Shown here piece after piece: positions 44,721-58,765 of a stretch of DNA of 64,000 nucleotides. The stretch is from assembly GCA_031216445.1 (NCBI GenBank), contig CM062219.1, positions 18,389,001-18,453,000 on the forward strand, in the 5' to 3' direction. This stretch comes from Lateolabrax maculatus (Eukaryota; Chordata; Actinopteri; Acropomatiformes; Lateolabracidae). Position 1 is the stretch's first letter, and every line of letters starts with the position of its first letter. Position numbers and translations under genes: made by a program. The notes beneath the pieces are model-generated. The model was not told the origin of the DNA. It saw only the letters and a program-made list of their open reading frames with translations, and made no database searches.

Positions 44721-45240
44721 GCAGATAACCTAAGCTAATTAACACTTTGTCGTGCCTGAGACCTTGTATCAAAGTACTGGGCAGACACAGTGACTTCAAA
44801 CTACTTTGGGATTTTGGCAGGAGCACAGTCACAGATATGAAATTTTGTGAGGAAGTAGCTAAATTTATACTGGATGGATATCCCAGGGTGTAAATGATCT
44901 AATTAAGATGACGCACAAAGAGTACCACTGTGGTGAACTGAGATACAAGGAAAACCAGTCAAATAATTCTGAGTCACTTCAAATGTACTGTGAGAGATGA
45001 GTGTATAGTTTTACATTGTAATGTGTGTTAAATCCATCACAGTGTAGTGTACAGTACTGCAGCTGAAATTTGAAATGCATGAGAGATACTTTTCCTGAAT
45101 GTTTTACAGTGCCCTTAATCCTCAGATTTCCCCTCAGCCCACAACACAGTTCACAGCTGAGAATTAAAACACCACCACTGAGCTGAGAGGAAGGAAGAAA
45201 AAATAGGTATCTGCTCAAAATTAAAATTATACTCAAATCA
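44720..45240. other. Intergenic DNA, no gene seen
   Basis: Unremarkable sequence without supported exons. Confidence 0.45.
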
Positions 45241-45245
45241 TAATT

Positions 45246-45625
45246 TAAAAGAATAGTTTGACATTTTGGGAAATATGCTTATTTGCCTTCCTGTAGAGAG
45301 TTAGATGAATAGCACGTAAAACTCACATAAAAACTCATATAAAACACTTGTTTTAAACAACTAATTTATGTACGGATTAAACAAACAAGATACAGCTTGA
45401 TAATTAGTGAGCTTCAGAGTTGCTGGTAGGTCGATTGTTTCAACTTGGACAGAGCCAGGCTAGCTGTTTCCCCCTGCTTGCAGTCTTTATGCTAAGCTAA
45501 GCTAAGCGTCTCCTGGCTCCAACCTCATACTTAACGGACGGATATGATGGTGGTATCAATTTTCTCATCTAACTCTCAGTAATAAAGCGAATATGTTAAT
45601 TTCCAAAGATGTCAATCTATTCCTT
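45246..45625. mobile_element. Foldback element of repeat family A, copy 4
   Basis: The left end (45249-45308, 'aagaatagtttgacattttg') is an imperfect inverted repeat of the right end (45552-45622) over about 60 bases. Between them lies a full minus-orientation family A body, including 'gctaagctaagctaagc' at 45491-45507. Looks like a MITE with long terminal inverted repeats, or two nested insertions. Confidence 0.7.
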
Positions 45626-47430
45626 CGACTTTATAAAAAAATATGTTTGAAAGGATATTATTGAAAGTACAAAAAAGAGGGAAAAATACAATATTTGTAG
45701 TATAAGAATATTCTTTGGTATAAGTAAAAAACTGATCAAGTCAATCCTGAGAAAGAAAGGAAGAATTCTTTTAACCAGCACAGTAAGTAATTTATGAGTA
45801 TTTGTAGTCTCAATCTACCAGAATAATCAAATTGAGGAAGAAAACACTCCAGGGAGGCTCTGGAGCAGCTTGTTAGTCTGCATTTCCTCAAGAATCCTCA
45901 TTAAAACACCACAACTGAATTTTCTCGTGGGTGGATGATGTGACCTCCGCCAGTACCTTTACCTTTCACATTTACACTGACACATAAATGTTCAGTACTT
46001 CATCAGGTTTTTCGTGTTCAGGCCTAATAATCTTCACCTTCTTTCATATTTGATGATAATCACAGATACATGGTTAAGAATGATGCTATAATTCAGTTTC
46101 GATCAGAAAGTGTTAATTCAGTGTGAATCCAACCAAAAGTATAAAGAGAAGTCACTGAGGTCTGTGAAGTCATCCACTAGATGGTGGTAGAAGATCAACA
46201 CACGTCAGCTCAAGGCCTATTGGTGCAACAGGACGATACCTCAGAGATATACTCTATCAACAGGTCTGCACACTGGCAGTCATCCTTTATTTTGACTTGA
46301 TTTCCACAAAATATCTTTCTGAGAAATGTACAAAACATTTACTGCGGCAGAATTCATTTTTTCAAGCTGATGGCACTGCATTGAGACTTGATCATGGGAG
46401 ATGAATGGGAGAATTGTTTGTTTGAGATATCAGAATTATGGCTATTCATCATGTTTGTTTTATTCGTTCATCCAGTTAACTTCTACACCCAGAAAGCCGT
46501 ATCGCGGAACAACATCCCTCTTTACTCTGCTTTTCAAGCAGTAAGTAAAGGAAACAAAGAGATAAAGACAATCGCATCACAACAAAAGCAAACAAGACAA
46601 AGAAAATGCACAACAACAGACAGCAATTCAAGCTGTTATGAAATCAATCAAGAATGATCACTTGAAAAATAGAATTTTTTTCAATAGTGAGAAAACTGAA
46701 ATGAAAACCTTTGTCCTCACATGAAACTTGCTCCGTCGCACGTGGCTGCACCAGCTGCTTCCCTGCGTGACTCCGTCCCAGGCTGCACTAAGCATGTCAC
46801 ACACTTCTAATACCAGTTTATTGCATTTAGTATAACCTTTAGGCCAGCTCTGCTTAATGCTGCTAAGAATTCAGTGTTTTTGCGGAGATTAAACCCCCAC
46901 TGACACCGAGCTGAGGTTCTCTTTGCAGGAAGTTTGGTTCAATTCCTCATTTAGTTTATTATTAGAACAGTTAAAAATAATCATGTACAGACAAATAAAT
47001 ATTCAAGAGGGGCTGAGAAAACTGAGTAACCTAGAATTTACAATTATTAATATTAAAAAATAGATAATAAAACCCCCCTTAAATATAATTTGAGGAGAGT
47101 GTCTGCTGTAGAGTTTGGAAGAGTAATGGTCAGTAATGGTCCCTGATGTCAGGTCAAATGCCCTTCCTATTTGTTTCCTCTAATGACAGGTGGGTTTGGA
47201 ACCAAAAGCTGGCATCAAATGTCTGGTCAGATTTGTAGTCTTGTTTATATATTATTTAATTCAATATATACAGATTTTTGTGCTTGGTGCTATAATCCGT
47301 ATTCGTTTTATAGTAACAATGGATTATATGACTACTTGTATTAGAGAGGCTACTCATAGTGATAAACCCACATCTCTGTGAAGTAAATGCACAGATGTAC
47401 CCTGTAGTTGTATTAAGTACCCCAAAATTA
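45625..47430. other. Intergenic DNA, no gene seen
   Basis: No supported exon. A non-repetitive block at about 46780-46930 has the look of conserved noncoding DNA (TAAT motifs, even composition), which cannot be tested here. Confidence 0.35.
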
Positions 47431-47439
47431 TCTTAGCTC

Positions 47440-47690
47440 TGGCCCCCATCTCCCATCATGCCTCGTGTTAGACTGTGTACTTGGTTGCTTAAGTTTGTTG
47501 TTTATGTTCCAAAGTGCAGATGTTATATTTTGTTAGTGTTTGTAATATGTCTGTTCAGAACGTGATGGTTTATGTTGGTAGTTGTCATTTTTGTGAGGGC
47601 TTATAGTTTTGACCAGTGGTGACATGACTGTTGCCTTTCTTGACTCCAGCTGTGTTTTGTAATGAGGTAAATTTTAAATAAAATCACATC
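47440..47690 (+). repeat. Repeat F copy 2, inverted relative to copy 1
   Basis: Matches the reverse complement of 27655-27930; ends TTTTAAATAAAATC, a poly(A)-signal-like tail. Confidence 0.75.
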
Positions 47691-49330
47691 AGAGTTATTC
47701 CTTCCAATTCTGATGATGCAAAGTGTAGTTTTCAGTGTTAGTGATTTTTATAAGAATTTATTCATAATTCAAAGTTGGATTGCGGAAATGTTGTCTCCCC
47801 CTCCTGGCAGTGACAATAATAACACAAACACTGTTGACCTGTGCTTATGACGCATTGTAGCGGGGGTGCCAGTCAGACTGCAAGTCTGACAAAGATTATA
47901 TATTTTTTTATACAATATATCTATATATATAATAATATATATACAAGTCAACCCTACAAAGGACCCGTGTCTTTCAGTACATCGCCCCTTAACAATCCCG
48001 AACGACCAGGTAATTCAAAAGGTACCAGAAGACAACAAGAAACACAAAACACACAAGAATTTGGAGTATCCACAGTGTGTTGTACAGTCAGTGCTCCATA
48101 TAAAACACACAGTTCAACTAACGATGAATGAGTCCTTATTTCAACCAAATCACAGGAAGCAAACAAAAAAGCACAGTTTGAAACTCAATACAACATCTGG
48201 CCAATGAAAATAAACCCAAGTGACGCCTCTTGCGGCTCATAAAGAAGCTCAGTGATTCTCTGACAACTCTGGAGCTACCTCCAGTCGTCCAGCCAGTTTC
48301 TCTGTTTTGACAGCAATCCTTCCTCTGAGTTTCTTTGTGGAGCATCAGAAACATTTCTTGGCTTCTTAGGTTTTTTCGCCATAGGTGCCGCCATACTCCT
48401 AGTTGCTCGGTTGTTCCCCCCTTTCAGATCTCGCAAACCAGACATAGGCTGCTGACATTAAAATCATCCCTATCGGTACGCCAACACGGGCGTGTCGCCA
48501 CAGACACCAGATTTCAACCTCGTTCCTTTAATAATCATCATGCATGGTAAAAGGACATTTTGGGCAAGCTTGTGTCAGGTGACCCTGCAAAACCAAATGT
48601 GGCCGCTGCTACCAAAATTACCTCACGGCCCAGAGCTGTTCTATGGTTCCAATAATCGATCATATTGCACCATAAATTGATCAGTTTGCATGCAGACAGA
48701 AGTTATTACTCCATTTCATTTCAGAAACTGCAGCAGCGTCAATACCATCAGGCGAACCTGCTGCCTGCCAGACTGACCTCCAGCAACTTTCATTTCTAGT
48801 CCACTGTGGCTCCCTGTGTGTTGTCTAACTGATTAATGGAAGACAGTTTCAGGGGTCACTACCCTGACGGTCAGCTGGAGCCGTGTGGTGACAGAGTGTC
48901 ACTGACTGCAGAGTGATGAAATGTTGGGGCAGAGAACAGGCAATCAGCATGCAGAGGTGCTTTCCTCCTGATCGTTCGATCCAAGGTCCAGATTTAGTCA
49001 CTCAGGTAATCATACCTTACCCCCAGAGCTCCTGGACTCTGGAGGACAGGCCGTCTGTACAGATCAGGAGATAAAATACTGTTTCTTCTTTTAGGCGTTT
49101 TTTTAAGACTCACTTTTATAAATCACATGGTTTAATGTTATGTCATCAACTCTTTGTATTCATGACTCTTTTATTACTATTTCAGCTACTTTATCTGAAA
49201 TTTGGGAATTTTACTGTTTTAATTTTTTTATTTGTTTCTGCCGTGTACACCAATTTGCAACTGTTTTTAAAAGTGGTATTAAATATAACTTAAGTTAATT
49301 GACAATATAGGTCTATAAATAGAATATACT
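47690..49330. other. Intergenic DNA, no gene seen
   Basis: Includes a TA-rich patch at 47897-47942 and short ORFs without splice context. Confidence 0.4.
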
Positions 49331-49334
49331 GTTA

Positions 49335-49580
49335 TATGATTGGATGGATGGGTGATTAATGGATGGATGAATAAATGGATGGGTTAATGGTTGAAAGTAT
49401 ATGGGCTAAAGGATGCATGGATGAATGGTAGGATAGGTAAAAGGATGGTTGGGTGGATAAATGGTAGGACGGGCAAAATAATGCATGTATGTATATATGT
49501 ATGGATGGATGGATGGATGGATAGATGGATAATGAATGAACTGATAATGAGTGGATGGATGAATGGGTTGGCGGCTGGCT
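49335..49580. repeat. ATGG/GGAT degenerate minisatellite
   Basis: Long run of diverged TGGA units ('tggatggatggatggatgg' at 49501-49520), responsible for the I/H/P/S-rich and WMDG-rich spurious ORFs. Confidence 0.9.
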
Positions 49581-52500
49581 GGATCTTGTATCTGGAGTGT
49601 TGTCACAGGCCACAGAACCAGATCAATGTGTGTCACCTGACTGAGCATGTGACTGTGTGAGTGTGAGAGCAGAATGTGATCAATCAATTCTGGGACCACG
49701 GCTCACTGACATCATGACTCTGACCTTGGATAGACACCATTAATTAAAACTCTGTCCAGCTCTTTATCACTCACCGCTCCCCCCTTTGTGGACGGCCCAT
49801 CAGTCAGCAGCAGCGGCCGGGTGTCAGCAGTGAGCAGGATAATGCGGGCGCTCAACGCGCTTACTGTACATCATTGCATTATGCAACATTCCCAAACGTA
49901 TGTGGGCCGAATTGTAAACAACGGGGCAGAGCTCAGAGCTGAGCTGGTGTCAGGGATGATGTGGACTCACGGCTCACACACATTAAGGCAATGCTGAGTC
50001 TGCACGAAGTGAGAAAAATCATCCCAACGTGGTGCAGCTGTCTGAAGACATGGATGTTTTTCACACATTGGCTTTCAGTTCATGCACAAAATAAAGCCTA
50101 GAATTTTGCATAAGCCTAAAAATAATGAGTACACAATATAGGACAACACATAATAAAGAATGTCATTAAAACACACCAAACATACTTAAATTGCTTTACT
50201 AATTTTAGTGTAGCTGAATGTGCACTGGAGCTGTATTTTGCAGGGAAAATACTCATAATAAACTCATAATAACTCATAATAAAAAAAAACATGGGATCAG
50301 ACAGATCAGATTGGATCAGACATTGGATCGGACTATATCTAATATTAACGGGCTTGGATTAGGATCAAGAGCAAAGCAAAACAACAACCTTCTGTCAGAG
50401 CCCTGTTGCTTTCTGAAGAGCAATGTTAGTACGTCTCTGGTTTAGGGGCCCCCTAAGCCCCTTGGACCCCTGGGCCTGGTAAGACCATGCGGCAATCCAT
50501 CCATGTTTTGAAGTAAATAAGTGTTATCTGTAAAGCTTTAATTAAGTATCAAATGAAAAAATACTGATAATGAAGAAGATAATCATGAAGACGTTTGGGG
50601 ATTTCAATGCTTTCTCCTTGGTTGAAAAAGGCAAAAACAAGCTAGGAGAAAGTAAATAAGGAATGGAAGAAAGCAAAACTTAAACAAAAATGTAATTTTT
50701 TTCTGAACAAAATGTATGTATATTTGCTTTATTGTCACAAACCAAATGCAAAAATGTTATTTGAAAAATGCCATTCGAATCATTCAATATTCAACAATCA
50801 CTGAATTTTCTTACTTGTAAATGCAAACTGTATTTTCATGCACCACAGTAACGCCAATAACAAGAGAATGTCTGTGATGAAGTTGTTCAGAATCAATGGT
50901 TTTATAGCAAATGTGCAGCAGCAAATGATGCATTAATTTTTCCTGTGGGTCCTCTTGAAGAAAGGAGGGTTCATTTTATTGACTGACAGAAAAAGGTCAG
51001 AGTGGGGGGAACGCCATCCGCTGGCCCTTGCAGATGGAGTGATATTTCGTGTGAAGAAATCAAAACAGGGCCTCTAAGTGGAGCCAATGGGGAACGGAGA
51101 CCCAGCTGCATTATTGACAGGAGAAGAGGGAAAAAATGAAGGAGCTCACTCAGAGACGAGAGCCACAGAGGGATCAAGTCTGACATTCTGATTGTCATTT
51201 AGCTGATTTCCCACTTGGTTTACATTTCCCCGCTACCTGTGGAAGACATTTCATCTGTCATGCAAGCAAATACAAAAACATTATTAATGACTGAAGGATC
51301 ATTACAGATAAATATTCTGCTGTTGTATTTTCAAAACTGGAAACATGAAACAAAAGTGGATTGGGACATGGACATACAACACTTCAGGAACAATACAAAT
51401 CATGAATAAATATCAAGGTTCATTTATTTGTCATTTTACAAATCAATGGTTGCACAATAAAAATGAAAGCTGTAGCCCCTTCATGCTTCACACACATAAA
51501 ACATACAGTATATACAGATAATCACATTTAGAATAGAATAGGGATTAGGTTCAATAGTTGATGGCTTTTGCATTTCACATGCTTTTAATAGACATATTAT
51601 TTCTCCTTTGACAGTTGAACTCCAGAAATGTTTCTGCCATCATGTCTTTCTTATATTACCAGTCACCATTGTTTCAGGGAGTAAGAAGGACAGCTTTATG
51701 ATGTCCATGTATTTAAATGTTTTTCAGGGGCCAAGGACCATCCATTCTTTGACCTATAAAAGGTATTTCATTAAAAGAATGAAAATCATACTTGGAGTTA
51801 CGTTAACCGCACTGTACTGTAGTCGTCATCAAAGATGACGACCTTTGATGTTCAGGCCTGCTTCATTCATACATACTACAGCGAGTCTGTACACATGCAT
51901 AAATCACAAGTAAAACATTTCTAAAAATAGACAGACAATAGAAGCATGTTTGGCTTTTCGCCCTCCGTGAGCTTGCTCTTGGGAAGCAGTCCTCGAGGAA
52001 CAGAGGCTCGCAGAACCACTATCATCTTCTAAATGACTAAGACTAATACTAGTCTGCATTTATTTAATTATGTTTCTATCTCCACTGTTATCAATACAGT
52101 TCCTCCTCCTTCTATTGATGCTTCCTGATGTTATATGTTTCCTCTTCCTCTACTGATTGCCTCAGACTCAGTCAATAAAAATGCCTTTTTTTAATCATTC
52201 AGTCTTTCAGGTTCACTAATTCCACATTATATGAGCCATGAGCCTGACAACACAAAAACAATTTTCTCAGACGCTCACAGTTTGGACTTTCTATGGAATT
52301 CTTCAAAGTTCACATTTTCTTTTCTTTCTCTTTCTGACTGCATTCCCAACATGAACGTGTGTCTTAGTGCCAGCACATGTGAGCGTGCCCGCATGTGTGA
52401 CTAATCTACCTGCTCTAATGGCACCATTAGAGTGTTTCATTGGGGCCCAAATAGGCTAAAGCCTGCTCTTAATGGAGCCTGCGCGGCTCTGAACCGAAAG

Positions 52501-53330
52501 CATAGTCCAGTGGCTGGAGAAGGACATTTCGCTCAAGCAATAATAAGGCATAACAAGATCTGCAAAGTGTTCAAATGGTAAAATCAATACTAAACTGAAA
52601 TGTTGCCATGGACACGTGGAAGCTGGCAGAGGAGAGTGGAGAGGCGCCGGAGAGCTGGAATATTGGGGATTATTGAGGTTGAGTGTTGCATGGTTTCATC
52701 TTCAGAGATGGAACAGGAAAAATAGCTGACCTGAAAATGTGAAGAGAATTTATAAATATCCGGCCACCTCAGAAGAAAAAGAACAAATAATTTTAACCAA
52801 GCCATTTATGTTTATGGTTCGTTTATATGTTTGTCTGATTGTTAGTTAGCAGGATATCCCAAAACTCTACAAGATTTTAATGAAATTTGGCAAAAGTGAG
52901 ATAAGTTTAGGTCTGGACACAATAGCACCACCATGTAGCCATTTACAAGCACTTTATGCTTTGGCTCATAACTCCTGAACAATAAGTTGCAGGTGTCCCA
53001 GATTCTTTGGTCCAAGACTACTTTTTCAATACAGGCCTTAACTGGCAGTGTAGTCACCTCATGGTGGATAAATCGTCTTCAATTGAAACTTCAAGTTTCT
53101 GCAAACAGATTTTTTTACTGTTTGGAAATTTTGTCATGTGTTTTTAAGTCCATCCAAACCGTCTTCAGATTTGGTACATGTTTGGATGAACAAATAATTT
53201 TCCTTACCGTTTTCGTGGTTATGTGGTTGCCATTGTGGGTGAGGCCCACAACATAAACTGCAGTTGCAACCAAATTTAGCCAACACGTTCCCACATCGTC
53301 TCTGTACGCTCTAGAAGTCTTCACGGGTTC
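49580..53330. other. Intergenic DNA, no gene seen
   Basis: Contains small tandem patches (CTCATAATA at 50249-50280; GGATCAGAC-like at 50294-50335). Blocks near 50980-51190 and 52420-52510 are non-repetitive and may be regulatory; unproven. Confidence 0.4.
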
Positions 53331-54180
53331 TATCTGTACCTAGTAACCGAGGCCCTGGACCTGAGTTGGGCGGGGTCCAAATTATATCCAGTCTACCTGA
53401 GTAGAGGTAGGGACCAGGTAGGGCCCTGCTCCTGGGTTTGCGTGTCAGTTGAGGGCGTGTCATTTGAAGGACTCGAATAGATCAGCTCTGATCAAGTGTG
53501 TCACAGTCAAGACTGGAGAAGTGAACTGCTAAGTACAGAAAAAATTCAACCGTGGCTGCTCATTAAGTGGAGGAACATCGTGCTGCGACTGTTGATGTTT
53601 TCTCCCCATTTGGGTCTGTTCGGGTCGACAGCATTTTGGATCGGAATCTAAGTATCCCGGGATCTGTTCATTAGACACTGAGTCGCCCTGGGCAGAGGCA
53701 ACTGATATGAAGACGAGTCCATCCAAGTTTAAAATGCTCTGTATCACAGGGCTTTGTGGATCGACTTCATAAACGTACAGAGACAAGAGGAAGAAGGAGT
53801 CGTTGTTTCTGTTGCTAGCTAACTTTGGGTGTTGGGTGTGAAACTTCACATGTTCCAGCACTCAAATTCCCTTCATTTTCTGTCCGAACATACCATAATA
53901 GTTCCAAACAGGATTCAGCTATTATTCAAAAATCATGGGTAACGTTAGCCAAGCAGCATGACTGACTGTAAGACTGCAGCCTTGGCGGAGTGTTTTTTAG
54001 CTTTATACTGTCGTTAGACAGTTAAGGCCTCAGTGTGCTTCAAACAAACTATGTTGTACAACACGTCATCTGACCACGTCTAAAGGCGAAATTGTTGGCC
54101 GAGTGGCCAGAATCGAGGGTGAAGCTTAAAGCTTGCCGCTATAGTCCCCTCCCGGCAGCATCCCTCTGCCCAAACTCTCG
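53330..54180. mobile_element. Possible transposable-element fragment
   Basis: GC- and CpG-richer than its flanks, with phrases such as 'gggttctatctgtacctagt', 'gagttgggcggggtccaaat' that recall teleost DNA-transposon remnants. No intact ORF or terminal repeats identified. Confidence 0.3.
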
Positions 54181-57115
54181 ACTAGAATTCTGTCGTTGGT
54201 CTTTTTAGTTTCAATGCGTCAAATTCTACAAATAGAGATAACGGCACACACTTTGGGACCGTCTCTCCTGCAAGGTGTTGCACTATGTCATATATACGAA
54301 AAATGTAATGGATGTAGTTGTGTGAAGAGCAAAGAGGGAGCAGTTTAAGATTACTTTCACACCACTGCACACTTGCAGGTTGGTGTGATTGTTGGATTGT
54401 CTGTTGCGAAAAAAGTAACAAAAATTGTCAGAAGCAGCCCTACCTGATTCTGCTGTCAAAAAGGGGGTTTCAGACTTTATTTTCTTTATATTACTTTCAC
54501 ACATTATTTGGAGCATACTGAGGCCTTTACACAACAACCAATTACATGTTCTAGTTGCGGATTTATTTTTTAAATAAATATAGAACATAAGCTGACAGTA
54601 ACCATGGATGCTTTTCTTCGCATTGCAGCCAATTGGGTAGCACTGCTGCACGTGGGGGGTAAATGTATAGGTGCTACTGCTGAGAATTACATCTGTATTC
54701 CTTTGCCAGTGGTGTTACAGACACACAGGAGTTGGCTGAAGAAGTCTGCATCCACACAGCTCTCAGACATAAACAAGACCCATATTGCTGTTGAGAGAGT
54801 TGACTCCGTTGACGAACAAAGAATTACAAAAAAAAATTACATAACGAAGAAGCTGTTTCAGTCTGTCAGTCTGAGTGTAGACCAGTTTTAGAGGTGAAAT
54901 AGAAACACTGGAGAATGTTGTTTTCTTTTCTTTCCTGCTTAAAATGTCAGGTACTGTTTTAATGAGAAAAGCGTGGATGTCAGAGCCTGAACTCTTGGGC
55001 AGTTTCCGCCCGTCTCCAAGGAAACAATTAAGACTCTCTCTTCATGGACAGCCATAACCCTCACTTTCACCATGCAGGAAATCTCCCTATTTCTTCTCTC
55101 TCTCTCTCTATTATCTATTAGGGATGTTTCTGAGAATCAGAATATACTTGTCAAAACACAATTAATAAGTTCAATACAAGGTTTTGTTGTCTGTCTTTTT
55201 GTCCTTAGTTTGAATTTAGGACTTAGTATGTTTTCCTTACATTCTGTATTACAACAACATTACAAGCGTGATCTGTTACCATTGATCTAGCCAGCGTTAT
55301 TTGTTTCTTGTTCCAAATTTCTTGTTGTCATGGTTAAGCGGTTGACAGAGTGTAATTATCCTGTGTTTGTATGTGGGCAAGAAGGTCTGAAATGTGGGAT
55401 ATGGACTGTATTCATGAGCTGACGAAGCCAGTAGAGTGAAAAAGGGTTTACCTCTGGCTACCAGTGTTCTGGGAGTAAAAGTCCTGTTCATTTTCTCATA
55501 GACGATGTTAGGTGACTGACAGTTGAAGCACCTCAAGGCTTGAATGAACATGAAACTCTCCTGGTTTAACCGTCAATATAGAAGGTTAACAACTGTGTTG
55601 GAAAATATCTGGTTCTTTGATAAGAGTCCAAAGGTACAAGTCTGCTTAAATAAAAGCTTCAGGAAATAAAAGTTCACAAAGACTCCCAGGGGCATGTCAG
55701 CCAATCACAGAGCTTATAATTCTGTTGTGTGCACCGCTAACAACCTGAAGCTACGATTAGACTTTGCAGAAACCATCAGCTTACTTTAAGATTCTGGGTC
55801 ACTGTTTGATGAATTCAGTGATGACACACAACATTGAAGAGTTTCATTTCAATTAGCTATATGTATTATTTGTGCTTTGGAATGGCTTCTTCTCCACAGC
55901 AATAGCAGCCAAGGCCCATGGTTATCGTAGTATTTAGAGCCAACTTCCATACAGAAATGACAAAAGATTACTCAAAAATAAAGTTGAAATAATTAAAACT
56001 AATTACCATAAAATAAACCTATAGTGCTGTTTAATCATCCAGGAAACCCGGATGTTTCTATGTTGTGTGCGTTGTGCTTTTTAAAAATTTTTTAAAACTT
56101 TTATAAACATCCAGGGCCATATTATCCACACTATAGGGATGGTAGAGCGTTTGTTTACAGTATGGAAAAAATCAATTACAATCACTACGGTTGTGCTGCA
56201 CAACTACCTGAAGCAGCATTGATCCTCCAATGTAACATCAGGGTGAAGCAGATGTTCCCCCTGGCTGAGGCAGGCAATAGCCAGCAAGGACTTGCACACA
56301 AGAGATCCTTTCACACTGCAGCACTTCAACTAGATTAGACTAGAGATGCATTTAAATATGGAATGTATTCATTATTGCTTATTTTTCCATTGATAATGTT
56401 TGTTCTATACAAAACTGAATGAGTGTGTAAACCAAGGCAGGTTTAAAATGTAGTTTCTGGTGATTAAAATACACTCATGAATATCCAAATGACAAAACAT
56501 TTATTTTTTCACATATAATATTGTTCAGTAAGGCTTGTATTTCCAACTTTCCAACAAAATTTTTTTTTAATCATAGCTCTCTCTTCCAACTTCATACCCA
56601 ATTCAACCTGTAGAATTCTCATTTAAATTTCATGTCCTCCCTTTAGATATTTCATTTTATGCTCATGAAGTTCTCTGGCTGGCTCACCTGAAGTTGTTGT
56701 GCTGTTCTTGAGGTTACATTTTCATTTGCATTGAATTCACTCCAATTTTCAGCCCAACCGTTCTTTTTCTTTTGCTCAGTAGCATGGGTTTTACTTTCAA
56801 TAGCTGGATGGGTTGACACAATTTGCTTTAGCAGCTTTTAATTCATACTTGCTTAAGTCTTTTGAACGAATCCTTTCTTTCCCATTGTTTTGTCTCCAGA
56901 TTCACACCAGTAATGGTGTTTTCTATTGCATTCTGGGTTTTTTTGAGCACCATTAGACCAATAGCATGTGCTCATACTAAACCTAATGAGACTTAGCCCA
57001 AGTGTTCTCGTTTAGTCTTACTTGCCTTACCCCAGGACTCCATAGTCTCTGACTAACTAAGCCAAATTTAATCCATGATCCTCAAAGATACGTAAATGTT
57101 CTAGTTTAACTATTG
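54180..57115. other. Intergenic DNA, no gene seen
   Basis: AT-rich; short ORFs only. Confidence 0.45.
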
Positions 57116-57119
57116 CACA

Positions 57120-57470
57120 TTAAAGGGATAGTTCAGATTTTTTGAAGTGGGGGTGAATGACGTACTGATCCATAGTCAGTGTATACAGCAGATGGTGGCC
57201 AGTTTGGAGAAGCAGGCTGCTGTACCAGTATGGACGCTAAGCAATGTACTGCTGTGGACGGGGTCAGCAGCAAAACTTGTTTTAGCCCTAAAAAAATGCC
57301 AACCTAAAAAAATCAATATCATATTTTCACCGCTTTACTTTCTTATGGGGGAGTGAAGCCATACTATTCTCTCTTCAAACCCACTCCTTTGACAAAAACA
57401 TTCATTTTACCATGCAGAACACAGGAGTGGCTGGTCTACCGCTGCCTCGATCGGTTTAGTTTCTTTATGT
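57120..57470 (+). repeat. Teleost dispersed repeat (family I)
   Basis: Begins 'ttaaagggatagttcagatt' and includes 'gcaatgtactgctgtggacg'; recognised from memory as a very common percomorph repeat. The ORF at 57147 is part of it. Confidence 0.65.
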
Positions 57471-57798
57471 TATGTTTAAGGCCTCTCCTGTCCGGTCTGT
57501 GAAACCAGCCCTACACCTGCCTTACCCCTGTGTGTTAGTATTGTCATCGTGAGAGTTGGCAGGCTGATGGTAGCGTTTTGCTCATGGCACAGCCTCACAC
57601 AGCCGCTGGCATGGCTGTAGTTAGACTCCTGTTTCTGCACTCCACTTTAGAGTCGGATCCTGCTCTGCTTCATTAGTATCTGCAGGATTCAGAGTCACAA
57701 TCGACCAGTTGCTCTATAAAGAACTCTGTAGCCTTGAAAGCAGTTGGACAAGAGAGAAAGCCATTTCTTTCTCCTCCTCCCTTGTGTCTTCCACAAAC

Positions 57799-57837
57799 TC
57801 TCCCTCTCTCTCTCTCTCTAACACACACACACACACA
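57799..57837. repeat. CT/CA microsatellite
   Basis: CT run followed by CA run. Confidence 0.9.
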
Positions 57838-58599
57838 TGCACTTCCTTTTCCTCACAATTTCCATTCATTCTACACTATTATGGGATCTGTTTCAAGGTT
57901 ATCCTTTAACTGCAGAGTTTGTATATGCATGCGATTCTCGAAGAACCTGTTGTATTGATTTAGACTGCTGGGCGAAGCTGTCAGCACCTACAGTCCTAGT
58001 GAACAGCACAGGGACATGCAGCCAAAGGAGATAGATTTCTGAGTTTACACTGTATTTGTTCAGTTTTCCTCTGTGGGATCGCACTCTTCTGCCACCTGAA
58101 TACAAGATGCTTCTATTATCTTTTACATTCCTTAAACATGTTAAAATGTAACCTTGGTGAAAATAAGGTGCTGTTTATTGGAGTATGAATGTGTATTTCC
58201 TACAAATAATGAATAATTTCAGGAGCACAATTGATTTATTTGTACACACATTATTATTTGTTTATTTGGCTCTTACTTTTAACTGCTGGACCATTACAAA
58301 ATACATTTGGTGAGCCACAGTCTTAATTCACAGTTTTCAAAGTACAGGCATTAAATGAGGTCATAAAGTCAAACTTAGCCAAGTTTACCTTTTCTCCAAG
58401 CATTATCTAAACTTCTGATTGAAACATCGGGTCAACCACAGATGAGCCAGAGACGAAACAGAGTTCCAGTGGGCTCGAGACTAGTGAGGAACAAGACCAA
58501 GAAAAATCTGGATCGTGTTCCGCACACTCCCAGATGACAAACACGTTGCATTTCCTGTGGCTTTTTCATAATAAAAATGACAACTTGTTGCGCCCCCTT

Positions 58600-58765
58600 G
58601 AGTGCTTTAAAGCTGGGGTAGGTAACCTTGGGGAAACCAGCAAGGGGAGCTAGGTTTTGAAAGTATCCAACTGAAGAAATCCCACCTCCCTTCAGGCTTC
58701 CCTCCAAAGCCGCTCGCCCAAAACACATGAATGCTGATTGCCTGACTACTGCTGCAGGACGAGTC
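58600..58765 (+). repeat. Teleost dispersed repeat (family J)
   Basis: 'taaagctggggtaggtaacc' start, then 'ggggagctaggttttgaaag' and 'gaagaaatcccacctccctt', recognised as a common teleost repeat. Confidence 0.55.

Noticed and set aside
49335..49580. CRISPR-like tandem array
   Set aside because: Degenerate 4-bp satellite in a vertebrate genome; no spacer-repeat structure.
49356..49699. ORFs rich in HPSIHPS or WMDGWM
   Set aside because: Translations of the ATGG minisatellite.
57147..57356. 69-aa ORF as a gene
   Set aside because: Falls entirely inside a common teleost repeat.
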